From positions 1 to 64,000 of the forward strand of contig NZ_NWBQ01000005.1 in assembly GCF_002837135.1 (NCBI RefSeq): DNA of 64,000 bases. Reading direction: 5' to 3'. This DNA is from Macromonas bipunctata (lineage in GTDB: Bacteria > Pseudomonadota > Gammaproteobacteria > Burkholderiales > Burkholderiaceae_C). The notes under the pieces were generated by a model. That model was not told the DNA's origin, did not search any database, and saw only the letters and a program-made list of their open reading frames with translations. Positions 7,532 through 14,993 of this stretch are shown here, one piece after another; the stretch's first letter is position 1, and each line of letters begins with the position of its first letter. Position numbers and translations under genes: made by a program.

Positions 7532-8620
7532 TTAATCGGCGTAAGCAAACGGGGAATCGGGGTCTTCGGCATCAGCAGTGGCTACCGGGGCTGGTGGTTG
7601 CACCACAGCAGCGCGGTAAGCGTTGCGGCAGCGGTACAGGCCCGCCTCAGCATCAAAGTCGCTCCACCACAGCAGGTCTTCAGCGTTGTGCAGGCGGTGC
7701 GGGCCTATCCATTGCCCAATGGAATACACGCTTTCCACAAAACGGAACGGTACCGAGGGATCGCGCGCGTTGCGTACCGTGTGCGGTGGATGCAAGGACG
7801 ACAGTGCCGCATAGCCCACTGGCACAGGCACCAGCCAACCGGCCTTGGTGTCGGCGCGCCATTCGGCGTGGTCTTTCGCGCTGTCTTTACCGTCTGGTGC
7901 AGCAATGCGCTGGGCACGGTGGTTGAGCCGAGCCAGATCCAGCCAGGCATCCAAAGCGGTGGCGCTGGGGTTATCGGCTTGCAACTGAACCAGACGTTCT
8001 TGCAACAGATCGTCCCGCCCCACCAAAGCAAAACCGGGCAACCATTGCAGGCGCAAGCGGTGCCAAGCTTTGGTGTGCTGCTCGGCTTGGTAATGCAAGG
8101 GCCACGGCAACAGTTTGGGGGTGGTGCGTGGAGCTTTACTGGCTCCAGCTTTGAACAAGGGTGGCATCACGCTGCCTCCGGCAATGCGCATGCCCGCCAC
8201 CACATCGGCCACTTGCCGGGCCAGTGCGCCGCGTGCAGCTTCGTCGGCATCGGCCAGTGCCTGGATGTGCAGTCCCAACACCAAAGTGATGTCAAGGTGT
8301 ACCCGGCCTTCTTCTACAAACGCTGGGGAACTGCCATCGGCGTTCAAAGGGTTGCGCGTCAGGTGAAAGGCGCGGGTAAAGCCACCCTCGGTGGTTTGGG
8401 GTTCAAAGCCGTGACACACCACCCCAATCGATTTGAAGCGCAACGTGCTGTCGGCCCCAAGTTTGCGCTCCAGCGCCTGCATGAACCCGGTAAACGCCGT
8501 GATGGACGGAAAACCCCAGGTCAACGGGCTGGAAATGGCGTTGGCGTTTTGCACCCGCAACCGGGGCAATACCAACAAACCATTGATGTTGGGTGCGTGC
8601 AAAGGTGTTTTATGCGGCAT
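7532..8620 (-). CDS. csy2: Type I-F Cascade subunit Csy2 (Cas5f)
   Basis: 362 residues. Csy2 pairs with Csy1 at the crRNA 5' handle and takes part in PAM-end assembly. The family start is visible (LLVLPRLRVQNANAISSPLTWGFPS), then the FTGFMQALERKL helix. The start overlaps the csy1 stop by 11 bp, so translation is probably coupled. Somewhat longer than the roughly 330 residues of the Pseudomonas protein, with a C-terminal extension rich in Ala and acidic residues. Confidence 0.96.
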   Translation of the reverse strand: MPHKTPLHAPNINGLLVLPRLRVQNANAISSPLTWGFPSITAFTGFMQALERKLGADSTLRFKSIGVVCHGFEPQTTEGGFTRAFHLTRNPLNADGSSPAFVEEGRVHLDITLVLGLHIQALADADEAARGALARQVADVVAGMRIAGGSVMPPLFKAGASKAPRTTPKLLPWPLHYQAEQHTKAWHRLRLQWLPGFALVGRDDLLQERLVQLQADNPSATALDAWLDLARLNHRAQRIAAPDGKDSAKDHAEWRADTKAGWLVPVPVGYAALSSLHPPHTVRNARDPSVPFRFVESVYSIGQWIGPHRLHNAEDLLWWSDFDAEAGLYRCRNAYRAAVVQPPAPVATADAEDPDSPFAYAD

Positions 8621-9944
8621 GGTTCAGTTCCCATTCGTAGGCGGCCAGTGCGTCGCGCAAGTCGTGGTGCCAGTGGGCGTGCTCAACGTCACCCATCCTC
8701 ATGGCATCGGTGGTACCCAATGCAGCGTTGAGCCAGTGGGCGTAACGGGTGGCCAATTCATCGGCCCATTGCGGTGGGCGGGCGACGGGGTCGGCGGCGA
8801 AAGCACCACTGTCGAGCCAAACTTTTTCGCAATCGGGCAGGCGGCATTCAGCGTGATCGCTCCAGCCCTCTGGCAATTCGCGTAACTCGGCCCCAAAGAG
8901 CAGAAATTCGTCCAGCAGTGCATTGGCCAGCGCATCGCGGGTGTTGCGGGTCTCCACCGTTTGGGATGGGTTGCTGGCCAGAAAGGCGCGCAGCGTCTTG
9001 ACGGTCTGGCGCACTTCAGGGCGGCGGCCAAAGCGTTGGAACAGTGTGTCCGTGCGATACAGAGGGGCCACGTTCTGGCTGCGCCACTGCGGCGGCAGCG
9101 AGGCCAGCAAAAAGTTTTGCCCCAGCCGTTCGCTGTTGAGCTGGCTGATGTTTTGCGGCTTGGTGCCCCCCAGTTTTTGCACGGCCAGTTGGGGGTAGTC
9201 GTGGGTGGGGCGTTCGTGGAAAACGCCTTCTTTCTTGGCTTGGCGGGCTGCATGGGCGGCGGTGCTGAAGCGGTCTTGCTGCAAGACATGGTGCAGGCGT
9301 TGTACCAACGAGGTGGGGTACAACGGTGCGAGCAGATGGAAATCGGCCTCGTGCAGCGGATCGTCCCCCACCAGCCAGTACAGTTGCTTGAGCTTGGTGT
9401 GCGAGGCAGGCACAGGACTCAGGGGCGCGTCGATGCTGGCCAACCAGGCGGTGGTGTGTGCGGCTTCGTCCACGGCAAACCCCAGCGCCAACGCAACATC
9501 GGCATCACCCACCTTGAGTAGGTGGAGCAATGAGTGACCATCGAACTGCACGCCCACCAGCAACGCCGCCAGCTCTGCCACCTTCTTGTTGACCGCACCG
9601 TTGCCGGTGGCATCTATGTTGACATGGGCCCCCAGCACGTGGGTACCCACTTCCAACAAGGAAGTCAGGTTTTCAGGCCAGGCCAACACATTGGTGGTCG
9701 ATTTGACCTTGGCATCGGGGTGAATGCCTTTGACCAAGTGCGTGGCCAGTTGCACCTGACAAATGTATTTGGCACCTTCGTCCACCAGATCGGGGAAGCG
9801 AAAAGTACCGCGCAAGGCCTCGCGGCGTTTTTCGGCAGCGGCATCACTGCCTTTGACCTCATCCAGCGCAGCGGACAAGCGGTGCTGAAGGTAGGCCAAC
9901 ACGTGCTGCCGTATGGCGGCTGGCCTATCTGACAAGTGGGACAT
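8610..9944 (-). CDS. csy1: Type I-F Cascade large subunit Csy1 (Cas8f)
   Basis: 444 residues, typical for Csy1, which recognises the CC PAM and with Csy2 caps the crRNA 5' end; it also recruits Cas2-3. Family blocks include YICQVQLATHLVKGIHPDAK and GGTKPQNISQLNSERLGQNF. The ATG at 9944 has a strong GGGAGG ribosome binding site 5-10 bp upstream (9950-9955). It is the first gene of the csy operon. Its 211-bp upstream gap to cas2-3 carries a mini-CRISPR and a matching protospacer, so its promoter is the likely target of autoregulation by the Csy complex. Confidence 0.96.
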   Translation of the reverse strand: MSHLSDRPAAIRQHVLAYLQHRLSAALDEVKGSDAAAEKRREALRGTFRFPDLVDEGAKYICQVQLATHLVKGIHPDAKVKSTTNVLAWPENLTSLLEVGTHVLGAHVNIDATGNGAVNKKVAELAALLVGVQFDGHSLLHLLKVGDADVALALGFAVDEAAHTTAWLASIDAPLSPVPASHTKLKQLYWLVGDDPLHEADFHLLAPLYPTSLVQRLHHVLQQDRFSTAAHAARQAKKEGVFHERPTHDYPQLAVQKLGGTKPQNISQLNSERLGQNFLLASLPPQWRSQNVAPLYRTDTLFQRFGRRPEVRQTVKTLRAFLASNPSQTVETRNTRDALANALLDEFLLFGAELRELPEGWSDHAECRLPDCEKVWLDSGAFAADPVARPPQWADELATRYAHWLNAALGTTDAMRMGDVEHAHWHHDLRDALAAYEWELNHAA

Positions 9945-9988
9945 GGTTTGCCTCCCGCAAAAACAAATTGAATCGAGAAAAATTTAAT

Positions 9989-10016
9989 CCATTGCACGTT
10001 TAGTGCTTTTGTAAAT
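9989..10016 (+). promoter_or_regulatory. Operator-like protospacer with CC PAM upstream of csy1
   Basis: CC at 9989-9990 is followed by a 26-bp stretch (9991-10016) that matches the guide of the adjacent mini-CRISPR (10083-10108) at 20 of 26 positions. Mismatches are at 6, 12, 17, 18, 22 and 26. Positions 6, 12 and 18 are those flipped out in type I Cascade, so positions 1-16 pair fully where pairing counts. The site is 45-72 bp upstream of the csy1 ATG in an AT-rich stretch that also contains a possible -35 element TTTACA (minus strand, 10015-10010). Binding of a Csy-guide complex here would be expected to block csy transcription. Confidence 0.75.
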
Positions 10017-10019
10017 TTT

Positions 10020-10048
10020 TTGCTCTCAGTTTTTTGACAGTGTAGACT
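10020..10048 (+). promoter_or_regulatory. Possible promoter of the mini-CRISPR RNA
   Basis: TTGCTC (10020-10025) and TAGACT (10043-10048) are spaced 17 bp and would start transcription near 10055, the first base of the first degenerate repeat. Each hexamer is only a partial match. Two perfect TTGACA hexamers (10034-10039, 10053-10058) are also present but have no matching -10 element at proper spacing. Confidence 0.35.
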
Positions 10049-10054
10049 ACTTTT

Positions 10055-10082
10055 GACACTGTGTAGCGACACAGCTCAGAAA
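10055..10082 (+). repeat. Degenerate I-F repeat 1 of the mini-CRISPR
   Basis: 28 bp, identical to the array repeat over its last eleven bases (CAGCTCAGAAA). The upper two stem pairs differ but remain complementary (CTGTG/CACAG with a six-base loop), and the lower three pairs contacted by Cas6f-type enzymes are unchanged. Confidence 0.75.
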
Positions 10083-10108
10083 ATTGCGCGTTTTGTGCAG
10101 TTGGAAAC

Positions 10109-10136
10109 CTCTACTGCCGCATAGGCAGCCTGAAGC
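10109..10136 (+). repeat. Degenerate I-F repeat 2 of the mini-CRISPR
   Basis: Seventeen consecutive bases (10113-10129, ACTGCCGCATAGGCAGC) are identical to the array repeat; the first four bases and the final handle have diverged, which is harmless because only the hairpin of a terminal repeat is needed for 3'-end formation. Confidence 0.8.
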
Positions 10137-10154
10137 CGGCCACAGGCCGGCTTC
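10132..10154 (+). terminator. Terminator-like hairpin at end of mini-CRISPR and cas2-3
   Basis: GAAGCCGGCC (10132-10141) pairs perfectly with GGCCGGCTTC (10145-10154) around ACA, followed on the plus strand by TTCATT. It lies one base beyond the cas2-3 stop codon, so it may stop both convergent transcripts. The U-tract is short, so efficiency is uncertain. Confidence 0.65.
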
Positions 10155-10155
10155 T

Positions 10156-13100
10156 TCATTGGCGCTTGACGAAACCCAGTACCGGGTGCCACCACCAGCC
10201 TTGAACGCTGTCGGGCAGGCTGGCGGTGCCAAAACGCTCGGCGCAGGTCTGCAATGGCATGTCCATGCTGTCGGCCAGATGAGCCAACGCTTCGGCATAG
10301 TCCATATCCGCCCACGGAGTGATGCCAAATCCGCTGACGGCGGTATCGGGCCACAGCGTCAGCTTTTTGTGTACCGGTACGTAACGCTGGCCGGTTTTCC
10401 GGCTGTCCAGCACCTCGGTCAGTTGGATGTCGTCGGGGTTGTCGTCGCTGGGACGCAGACACACATCCACCCTGGGTTGCGTGTCGAGCCGGAAGGGCTG
10501 GTGCTGGGGCAGGATGGCGGTCATCAGCGCGGCATCGGGTGGCTGGTGCCACCACCACCAAGCCGCTTCACCCGATGGCACGGGGTTGCCGTCGGCGACG
10601 GCCGCAGGTGGGAGCATGGCGCGCCGAATACGGAAGTGTTCCAGATCGACCCAGTACCGGCTGGGGTTGGGTGTGCTGGCCTCGACAATGCGCGGGCGGG
10701 CATCAATCACGCCAAATTTCTCGCGCCGCAACGCTTGGCTCAACGCATCGTCCGCCAATCGGGTGGTGGGTGTTTCAAAGCCGGGCCGCCAATAGACGAG
10801 CTCGTCAGGGCTGCTGCGGGTAAAGTGCCGCAAGTTATGATCTAACATCAGCACATTGGGCGCGGTACACGCCCCTGGGCGGTGGCGACGCACCCGGCCC
10901 ACCAGCTGGATGAGCGAACGCATGGAGGAAGGCTCCACAATCGCCCAATCGTAATCGTGGTCACGCCCGACTTCCGTCACGGGTGAACCCAGCACAATGA
11001 ACAAGTGGTCGGTGGCGTGCGGATGGCCGTTGAGTCGATGGCGGATGTCGGGCAAGGCAAACACCGCATCGGGCTGGCGGCGGTTGAGTGCGGCATCGAG
11101 CCGACGTTCAATGCTGGAACGCAACAACAGCGGAAACTGCGAGTGGTACACGCACAGGTGGATCTGTACGCCCGGCGGTGCCCCCAGCCGAAACAGCGCC
11201 AGCGCCACATGAACTAAGGGTTCGATGTTGGCCATGCGCATCAACCCGAAGCTGACGCGTCGGGCTGGTTGTTGAAGATCGGGGCTAGCGTGCAACTGGT
11301 GCAGCTTGAGCGCATGATCGCGCAACAGCAGCGCGAACGCTTCATGCAGCTTGGCACTGTTGTGTCCTATACCTTCCAACGTCTTGGTAGCCACCAGCGC
11401 ACAACGCCGACGAGGCTCTTGTTCCGCCAATCTGGCCAGACTGGCGCAACGCTGGGCGGCAAATTGCTGGTGTACCTGTTCAAACGCTTCAGGGGTGGTG
11501 CAGGCGCTGGCCGTCTGGCTGAACTCATCTGCCCACAAGCAAACGATGGCAGGCGCAGTTGGCGCGTCGGACGGTCTGTTGCCCCGGTGGCGCTGGTACG
11601 CCATGCGCCCCGCGCGGTAGGCCTGAAACAACCCTTGCACCAAGGCAGGGGCCAAGGTGGCCGACGACAGCAGCACCCGACTACCCAGCAAACCCGCCCA
11701 ATGCACCAAACGGGTCAGGGCAGGCAAGTCGGCCACATCAAAATCGTCGGGCTCGTCCAGCACCAAATCGCTGGTGAGCAAGCGCAACATGGGGGCGATT
11801 TGATGGCCACCACGCCAGCTTTCGGTGGCGGGTGTCAGGTGGTCAATGGTACACACCAGCAGCGGTGCAGCCAGCAATTTTTTGACGTTCGGATCGTGCA
11901 AGGTGCGTGCCAGCACGGGGTGGCGTTTGTCCAAACCGGCATCGCCTGCAAATTCAATGGAGCCTTCTTCATCGTGCTCCAGCAACAAGGCCTGACGAGA
12001 TGCCGATCCAGCGACCTCGGCGCGTGCTTCAAAGTGCTCGAACAGCACCCGACTGGCACTGCCCCCCACGCGGATGGCCAGTTGCTCATCGTCCAGCGTC
12101 AGCAGTTGTTGAAAAGCGCGCCCCGTTTGCAAAGTCAGCGTGCGCAGGCCCATGGCAAATGCACAGCGCAAACCGCGTACCGGATCGGCCAGTGCGTTCA
12201 TCAACCGGGCGTTGGCCAACGTTTTGCCGCAGCCGGTACTGGCCATGTTGACGATGAAAGCGCCGCTCTCTTGGGCTGGCTCCCGCCAACGGGTGGCCAA
12301 GTCGGTGGCCTTGTTTTGCCAGGCAAAATCCTGATGTTGGGTGCGCTGGCGCAATGGTTTGTGGCCAACCAGCCCCGGCAAACTGTGTACCAAACTCGGC
12401 AAGGCGTGGGCAATGCGTTGACTGCCTTGTGCCACACCCAGCAAATGTTCATCCAGCGGCTGGTTGTGAACGCGCCGACCACTGGCATCAAACCGGGTGT
12501 TGGCCCACAGGGCACAACCCGCTGGCACATCCACACGGCCAGCGGCTTTGCGCCCATGCTCCACGCTCAAGCTGGAATAATGGTGGTCGGCCAACATCAG
12601 GCTCAACCGGCTGAGGTGCATGACGTAAGACTCGTTCAGCCACGCAAAACCTGCGACACGATTGGGGCGTGTTAACAGGGTTTGCAGCCGCAACGCCAAA
12701 CGCCGGGCCTGAGCCTGCCAGTGCGGTAACGTCACGGGCAAGCCCGATGGAAACTGCCAATAAGGGGCCACTTCTGCGGCAGCGGCCGAGCCCACCTTTT
12801 CATTCCAACTGGCCTGCATTTTCAGCAGTGCGGATTGCAGACGGTCTGCATCAAAATTTCTGCACGGGCTGCCCAGCCAATTCTGTTGACCTTGGTCGTC
12901 CTGGTCGGGCAAGACCGGCAGCCGGTGGTGTGTGACGATGAGCCAGCCCACCGCTTGCGCCAGCGGCGCATGGGCCAGTGCCTTGAAAGGTGGCGCACAG
13001 ACTGAAGCAGGATCCAAGCCATCGCGTTGCAACCGTCCGGCGCTGGCATCCGTCCACGTAGTCCAGTCGTCAGGCGTTGGACTGGCCAAACGCGCCAGCC

Positions 13101-13605
13101 AGGTAGCATCATCGTCCGAACCCACAAACGCTTGGAACAAACGCAACGACACCCACTCGTGCCGGTACAAGTTGCGTTGCTTGACATCGCCCGCCATCAA
13201 CCGCTTCTGGAAGGCGGCACAAGCTTTGCCCAGATCGTGCAGCAAAGCGGCCAATGCCGACAGCAGGTGAATGTCTTCTCCGCTGTGCCAGTCGTTTTCA
13301 TCGTGGGTACGCAATACGTTGCGCCGGGTGGTGTTGGTGGGCACCGCCCCACGGGCGTTGAAACGGCTTTTGTCGCCCACCACCCACAACAGTTCGGAAT
13401 GATCGAGGCCACGAATCCAGTGGCACGCTACGGCGGTGTTTTTGCGTGCGGTTTGACGCAGCAGGCGGCGCAGGGTATCAAGTCCGTCCTGCGTGATGGG
13501 GGTTTGCCAAGTGCGCTCGCCACGGCGTTCTGCAAACTGGTCCAGAATGCGGCGGGTTTCGGTCAAAGCGCGTTTGTCGCACTCGGAGATCAGCAGGACG
13601 TTCAT
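10156..13605 (-). CDS. cas3f: Cas2-3 fusion helicase-nuclease (type I-F Cas3)
   Basis: 1149 residues. A Cas2-like domain covers about residues 1-95 (MNVLLISECDKRALTETRR). An HD nuclease follows with LLHDLGKACAAF at 121-132 and further metal-binding histidines at 225-226 and 341-342. The superfamily 2 helicase has Walker A STGCGKT at about 456-462, the DExx-type box LVLDEPDDFD, the SSATL motif and the late arginine motif GRVRRHRPG. It works with Cas1 in adaptation and degrades DNA bound by the Csy complex. The start overlaps the cas1 stop by four bases (ATGA). The HD and helicase motifs look intact, so interference appears functional. Confidence 0.97.
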   Translation of the reverse strand: MNVLLISECDKRALTETRRILDQFAERRGERTWQTPITQDGLDTLRRLLRQTARKNTAVACHWIRGLDHSELLWVVGDKSRFNARGAVPTNTTRRNVLRTHDENDWHSGEDIHLLSALAALLHDLGKACAAFQKRLMAGDVKQRNLYRHEWVSLRLFQAFVGSDDDATWLARLASPTPDDWTTWTDASAGRLQRDGLDPASVCAPPFKALAHAPLAQAVGWLIVTHHRLPVLPDQDDQGQQNWLGSPCRNFDADRLQSALLKMQASWNEKVGSAAAAEVAPYWQFPSGLPVTLPHWQAQARRLALRLQTLLTRPNRVAGFAWLNESYVMHLSRLSLMLADHHYSSLSVEHGRKAAGRVDVPAGCALWANTRFDASGRRVHNQPLDEHLLGVAQGSQRIAHALPSLVHSLPGLVGHKPLRQRTQHQDFAWQNKATDLATRWREPAQESGAFIVNMASTGCGKTLANARLMNALADPVRGLRCAFAMGLRTLTLQTGRAFQQLLTLDDEQLAIRVGGSASRVLFEHFEARAEVAGSASRQALLLEHDEEGSIEFAGDAGLDKRHPVLARTLHDPNVKKLLAAPLLVCTIDHLTPATESWRGGHQIAPMLRLLTSDLVLDEPDDFDVADLPALTRLVHWAGLLGSRVLLSSATLAPALVQGLFQAYRAGRMAYQRHRGNRPSDAPTAPAIVCLWADEFSQTASACTTPEAFEQVHQQFAAQRCASLARLAEQEPRRRCALVATKTLEGIGHNSAKLHEAFALLLRDHALKLHQLHASPDLQQPARRVSFGLMRMANIEPLVHVALALFRLGAPPGVQIHLCVYHSQFPLLLRSSIERRLDAALNRRQPDAVFALPDIRHRLNGHPHATDHLFIVLGSPVTEVGRDHDYDWAIVEPSSMRSLIQLVGRVRRHRPGACTAPNVLMLDHNLRHFTRSSPDELVYWRPGFETPTTRLADDALSQALRREKFGVIDARPRIVEASTPNPSRYWVDLEHFRIRRAMLPPAAVADGNPVPSGEAAWWWWHQPPDAALMTAILPQHQPFRLDTQPRVDVCLRPSDDNPDDIQLTEVLDSRKTGQRYVPVHKKLTLWPDTAVSGFGITPWADMDYAEALAHLADSMDMPLQTCAERFGTASLPDSVQGWWWHPVLGFVKRQ

Positions 13606-14615
13606 GGTCTACCGCCTTCGGTATGCGAGGCACGCTCAAGAGCGGCATTATGGAAAGTCTGGGCCGTGGCTTTGAGGGTCTCGATCATGAAATCCAGCGC
13701 CTCACTGCGGGCCAGTGCCTCAATGCAGGCGTGACGGAATTCCTGTTCGCTGTGGCCACGCATGGCGGACACAAACGCCTGCGGCAATATGAGGGCATCT
13801 TTGACCAGATCGGCCACATCGAACACCAGCCCACCACGCCGGGTTTTGCCGTGCAAAACCGCCAGACTGTGCGGCAAGCCCAGCACCCAAGTGGCGGTGG
13901 CGGCCAAGCCGTAGGCCAAGTAGTTGCCATGATCGAGGAACTGGTTGGCGGCATCCATGCCTTCACCCCGTTTGGCGCGGGTAAATTCACCGTACTGGGT
14001 GGCCTGACTGGCCAGACGGTACAGCTGTTTGGTGAGGCGCGCTTCTGTGGTCATCAGCGTCGTGTGGTCTGGCGCGTTGTGAATGGCCGGTACTGTGCTG
14101 GCCAACAGGGCATCCAGTGCTGGCAGATCGGGACTGAAGCCTTGCTCCTTCAGGCTTTTGCTGCCAAACCAGTGTTGGCGCAACCGTTGCAGGCGCGTTT
14201 GCTGGAATCTTTTGGCTGTGTCCAGACGCAAGGCATCGTCGAACCAGAAACGTACCCACTGCTGGAGGTATTCGGTAGGTCGGTATTCGCTTTGGGGTGG
14301 TATCCAAGCCACATCCAACGTGGCCTCAGTACCCGCGAACAGAGGGGTGCCACCGCCACCACAAAAGCCCAGCATCACCCCAGCTCGGGCCAATTCGCGC
14401 ACGGCGGCTTGGGTGATGGAAGTGCCGGTGCCCAGCAGCACCGTGGTGGTGTTGGCAATCGGGATGTTCCAGTACAGGGATTTTTGGCCCTGCTCGGTCA
14501 CATACTCGACGCGCCCGCCTTTGACCAGCACACGGCAGTGCTCCAGATAGTACAAATTGGCACGTTTGGAGTGCAGAATGGTCTTGAGGTCTGTGCTGGG
14601 TACGGGTTTTGGCAA
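13602..14615 (-). CDS. cas1: CRISPR integrase Cas1 (type I-F)
   Basis: 337 residues, the usual size for I-F Cas1. It integrates new spacers at the leader as a complex with the Cas2 part of Cas2-3. The N-terminal beta domain (TILHSKRANLYYLEHCRVLV) and the helical catalytic domain are complete, including LPHSLAVLHG and VFDVADLVKDA, which carry the conserved histidine and aspartate. First gene of the cas1-cas2-3 operon. The ATG at 14615 is preceded by AAAGGAAG and by a good promoter. Confidence 0.97.
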   Translation of the reverse strand: MPKPVPSTDLKTILHSKRANLYYLEHCRVLVKGGRVEYVTEQGQKSLYWNIPIANTTTVLLGTGTSITQAAVRELARAGVMLGFCGGGGTPLFAGTEATLDVAWIPPQSEYRPTEYLQQWVRFWFDDALRLDTAKRFQQTRLQRLRQHWFGSKSLKEQGFSPDLPALDALLASTVPAIHNAPDHTTLMTTEARLTKQLYRLASQATQYGEFTRAKRGEGMDAANQFLDHGNYLAYGLAATATWVLGLPHSLAVLHGKTRRGGLVFDVADLVKDALILPQAFVSAMRGHSEQEFRHACIEALARSEALDFMIETLKATAQTFHNAALERASHTEGGRP

Positions 14616-14652
14616 GGTTGCTTCTTCCTTTAAATTTCATTGTTCCTGGCAT

Positions 14653-14681
14653 TTTATAACGACAAAATTAAGAAAAAACAA
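14653..14681 (-). promoter_or_regulatory. Promoter of cas1-cas2-3
   Basis: On the minus strand TTGTTT (14681-14676) and TATAAA (14658-14653) are spaced by exactly 17 bp and lie about 40 bp upstream of the cas1 ATG. The region is markedly AT-rich compared with its surroundings. Confidence 0.6.
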
Positions 14682-14685
14682 AGAA

Positions 14686-14970
14686 ATGGAAGTCACATTT
14701 GCGTGTTACACGATGCCACCTTGCATAACCGTCGCATTGGACACCGACACCAAAGAGCGTGCCGCCAGTGCCCCTCAGGCCATGGGGCTGTCGGTCTCGG
14801 ATGCGATCCGCATGCTGATGCTGCGCATTGCCGATGAACACCGCTTGCCATTTGAGGTCAAGGTGCCCAACGCCACCACCCAGCAAGCCATCACCGAGCT
14901 GGAAGCGGGCCAAGGCAAGAAGTTCGCCAATGTGGACGATCTGATGGCGGACTTGCATGCGGACGATTGA
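14686..14970 (+). CDS. RelB/DinJ-family antitoxin, apparently without toxin partner
   Basis: Up to 94 residues. The ribbon-helix-helix region (AMGLSVSDAIRMLMLRIADEHRLPFEV) and the C-terminal GKKFANVDDLMADLHADD are characteristic of DinJ/RelB antitoxins, which bind their own operator and neutralise a RelE/YafQ mRNA-cutting toxin. No toxin gene follows: the next gene (LysR) is on the other strand 24 bp away. The N-terminus is atypical (MEVTFACYTMPPCITVALD) and lacks a ribosome binding site; an ATG at 14713 is an alternative. It may be a remnant left at the edge of the CRISPR-Cas insertion. Confidence 0.7.
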   Translation: MEVTFACYTMPPCITVALDTDTKERAASAPQAMGLSVSDAIRMLMLRIADEHRLPFEVKVPNATTQQAITELEAGQGKKFANVDDLMADLHADD

Positions 14971-14993
14971 CCGCTCCTCCGTTGCTGCTGGGC

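Larger units (their letters stand above)
10055..10154 (+). ncRNA. crRNA-like guide RNA (CreR-type mini-CRISPR) predicted to repress csy genes
   Basis: Repeat-like unit 10055-10082 is 28 bp, ends in the exact array handle GCTCAGAAA and keeps a five-pair hairpin CTGTG/CACAG in place of CTGCC/GGCAG. A 26-nt guide follows (10083-10108). Repeat-like unit 10109-10136 has the exact array hairpin ACTGCCGCATAGGCAG. A GC-rich hairpin at 10132-10154 would end the transcript. Orientation is opposite to the array and to all cas genes. Cas6f cutting would give a normal 8-nt handle, a short guide and a 3' hairpin. The guide matches the csy1 upstream region beside a CC PAM. crRNA-like RNAs that repress cas promoters (CreR) or toxin genes (CreA) are known from other CRISPR types; no toxin gene is visible here, so autorepression is favoured. 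Function is inferred. Confidence 0.75.

Noticed and set aside
9945-10155. A small toxin gene (creT) guarded by the crRNA-like RNA
   Set aside because: No plausible small open frame with ribosome binding site was seen in the 211-bp gap; the only visible target is the csy1 upstream region.
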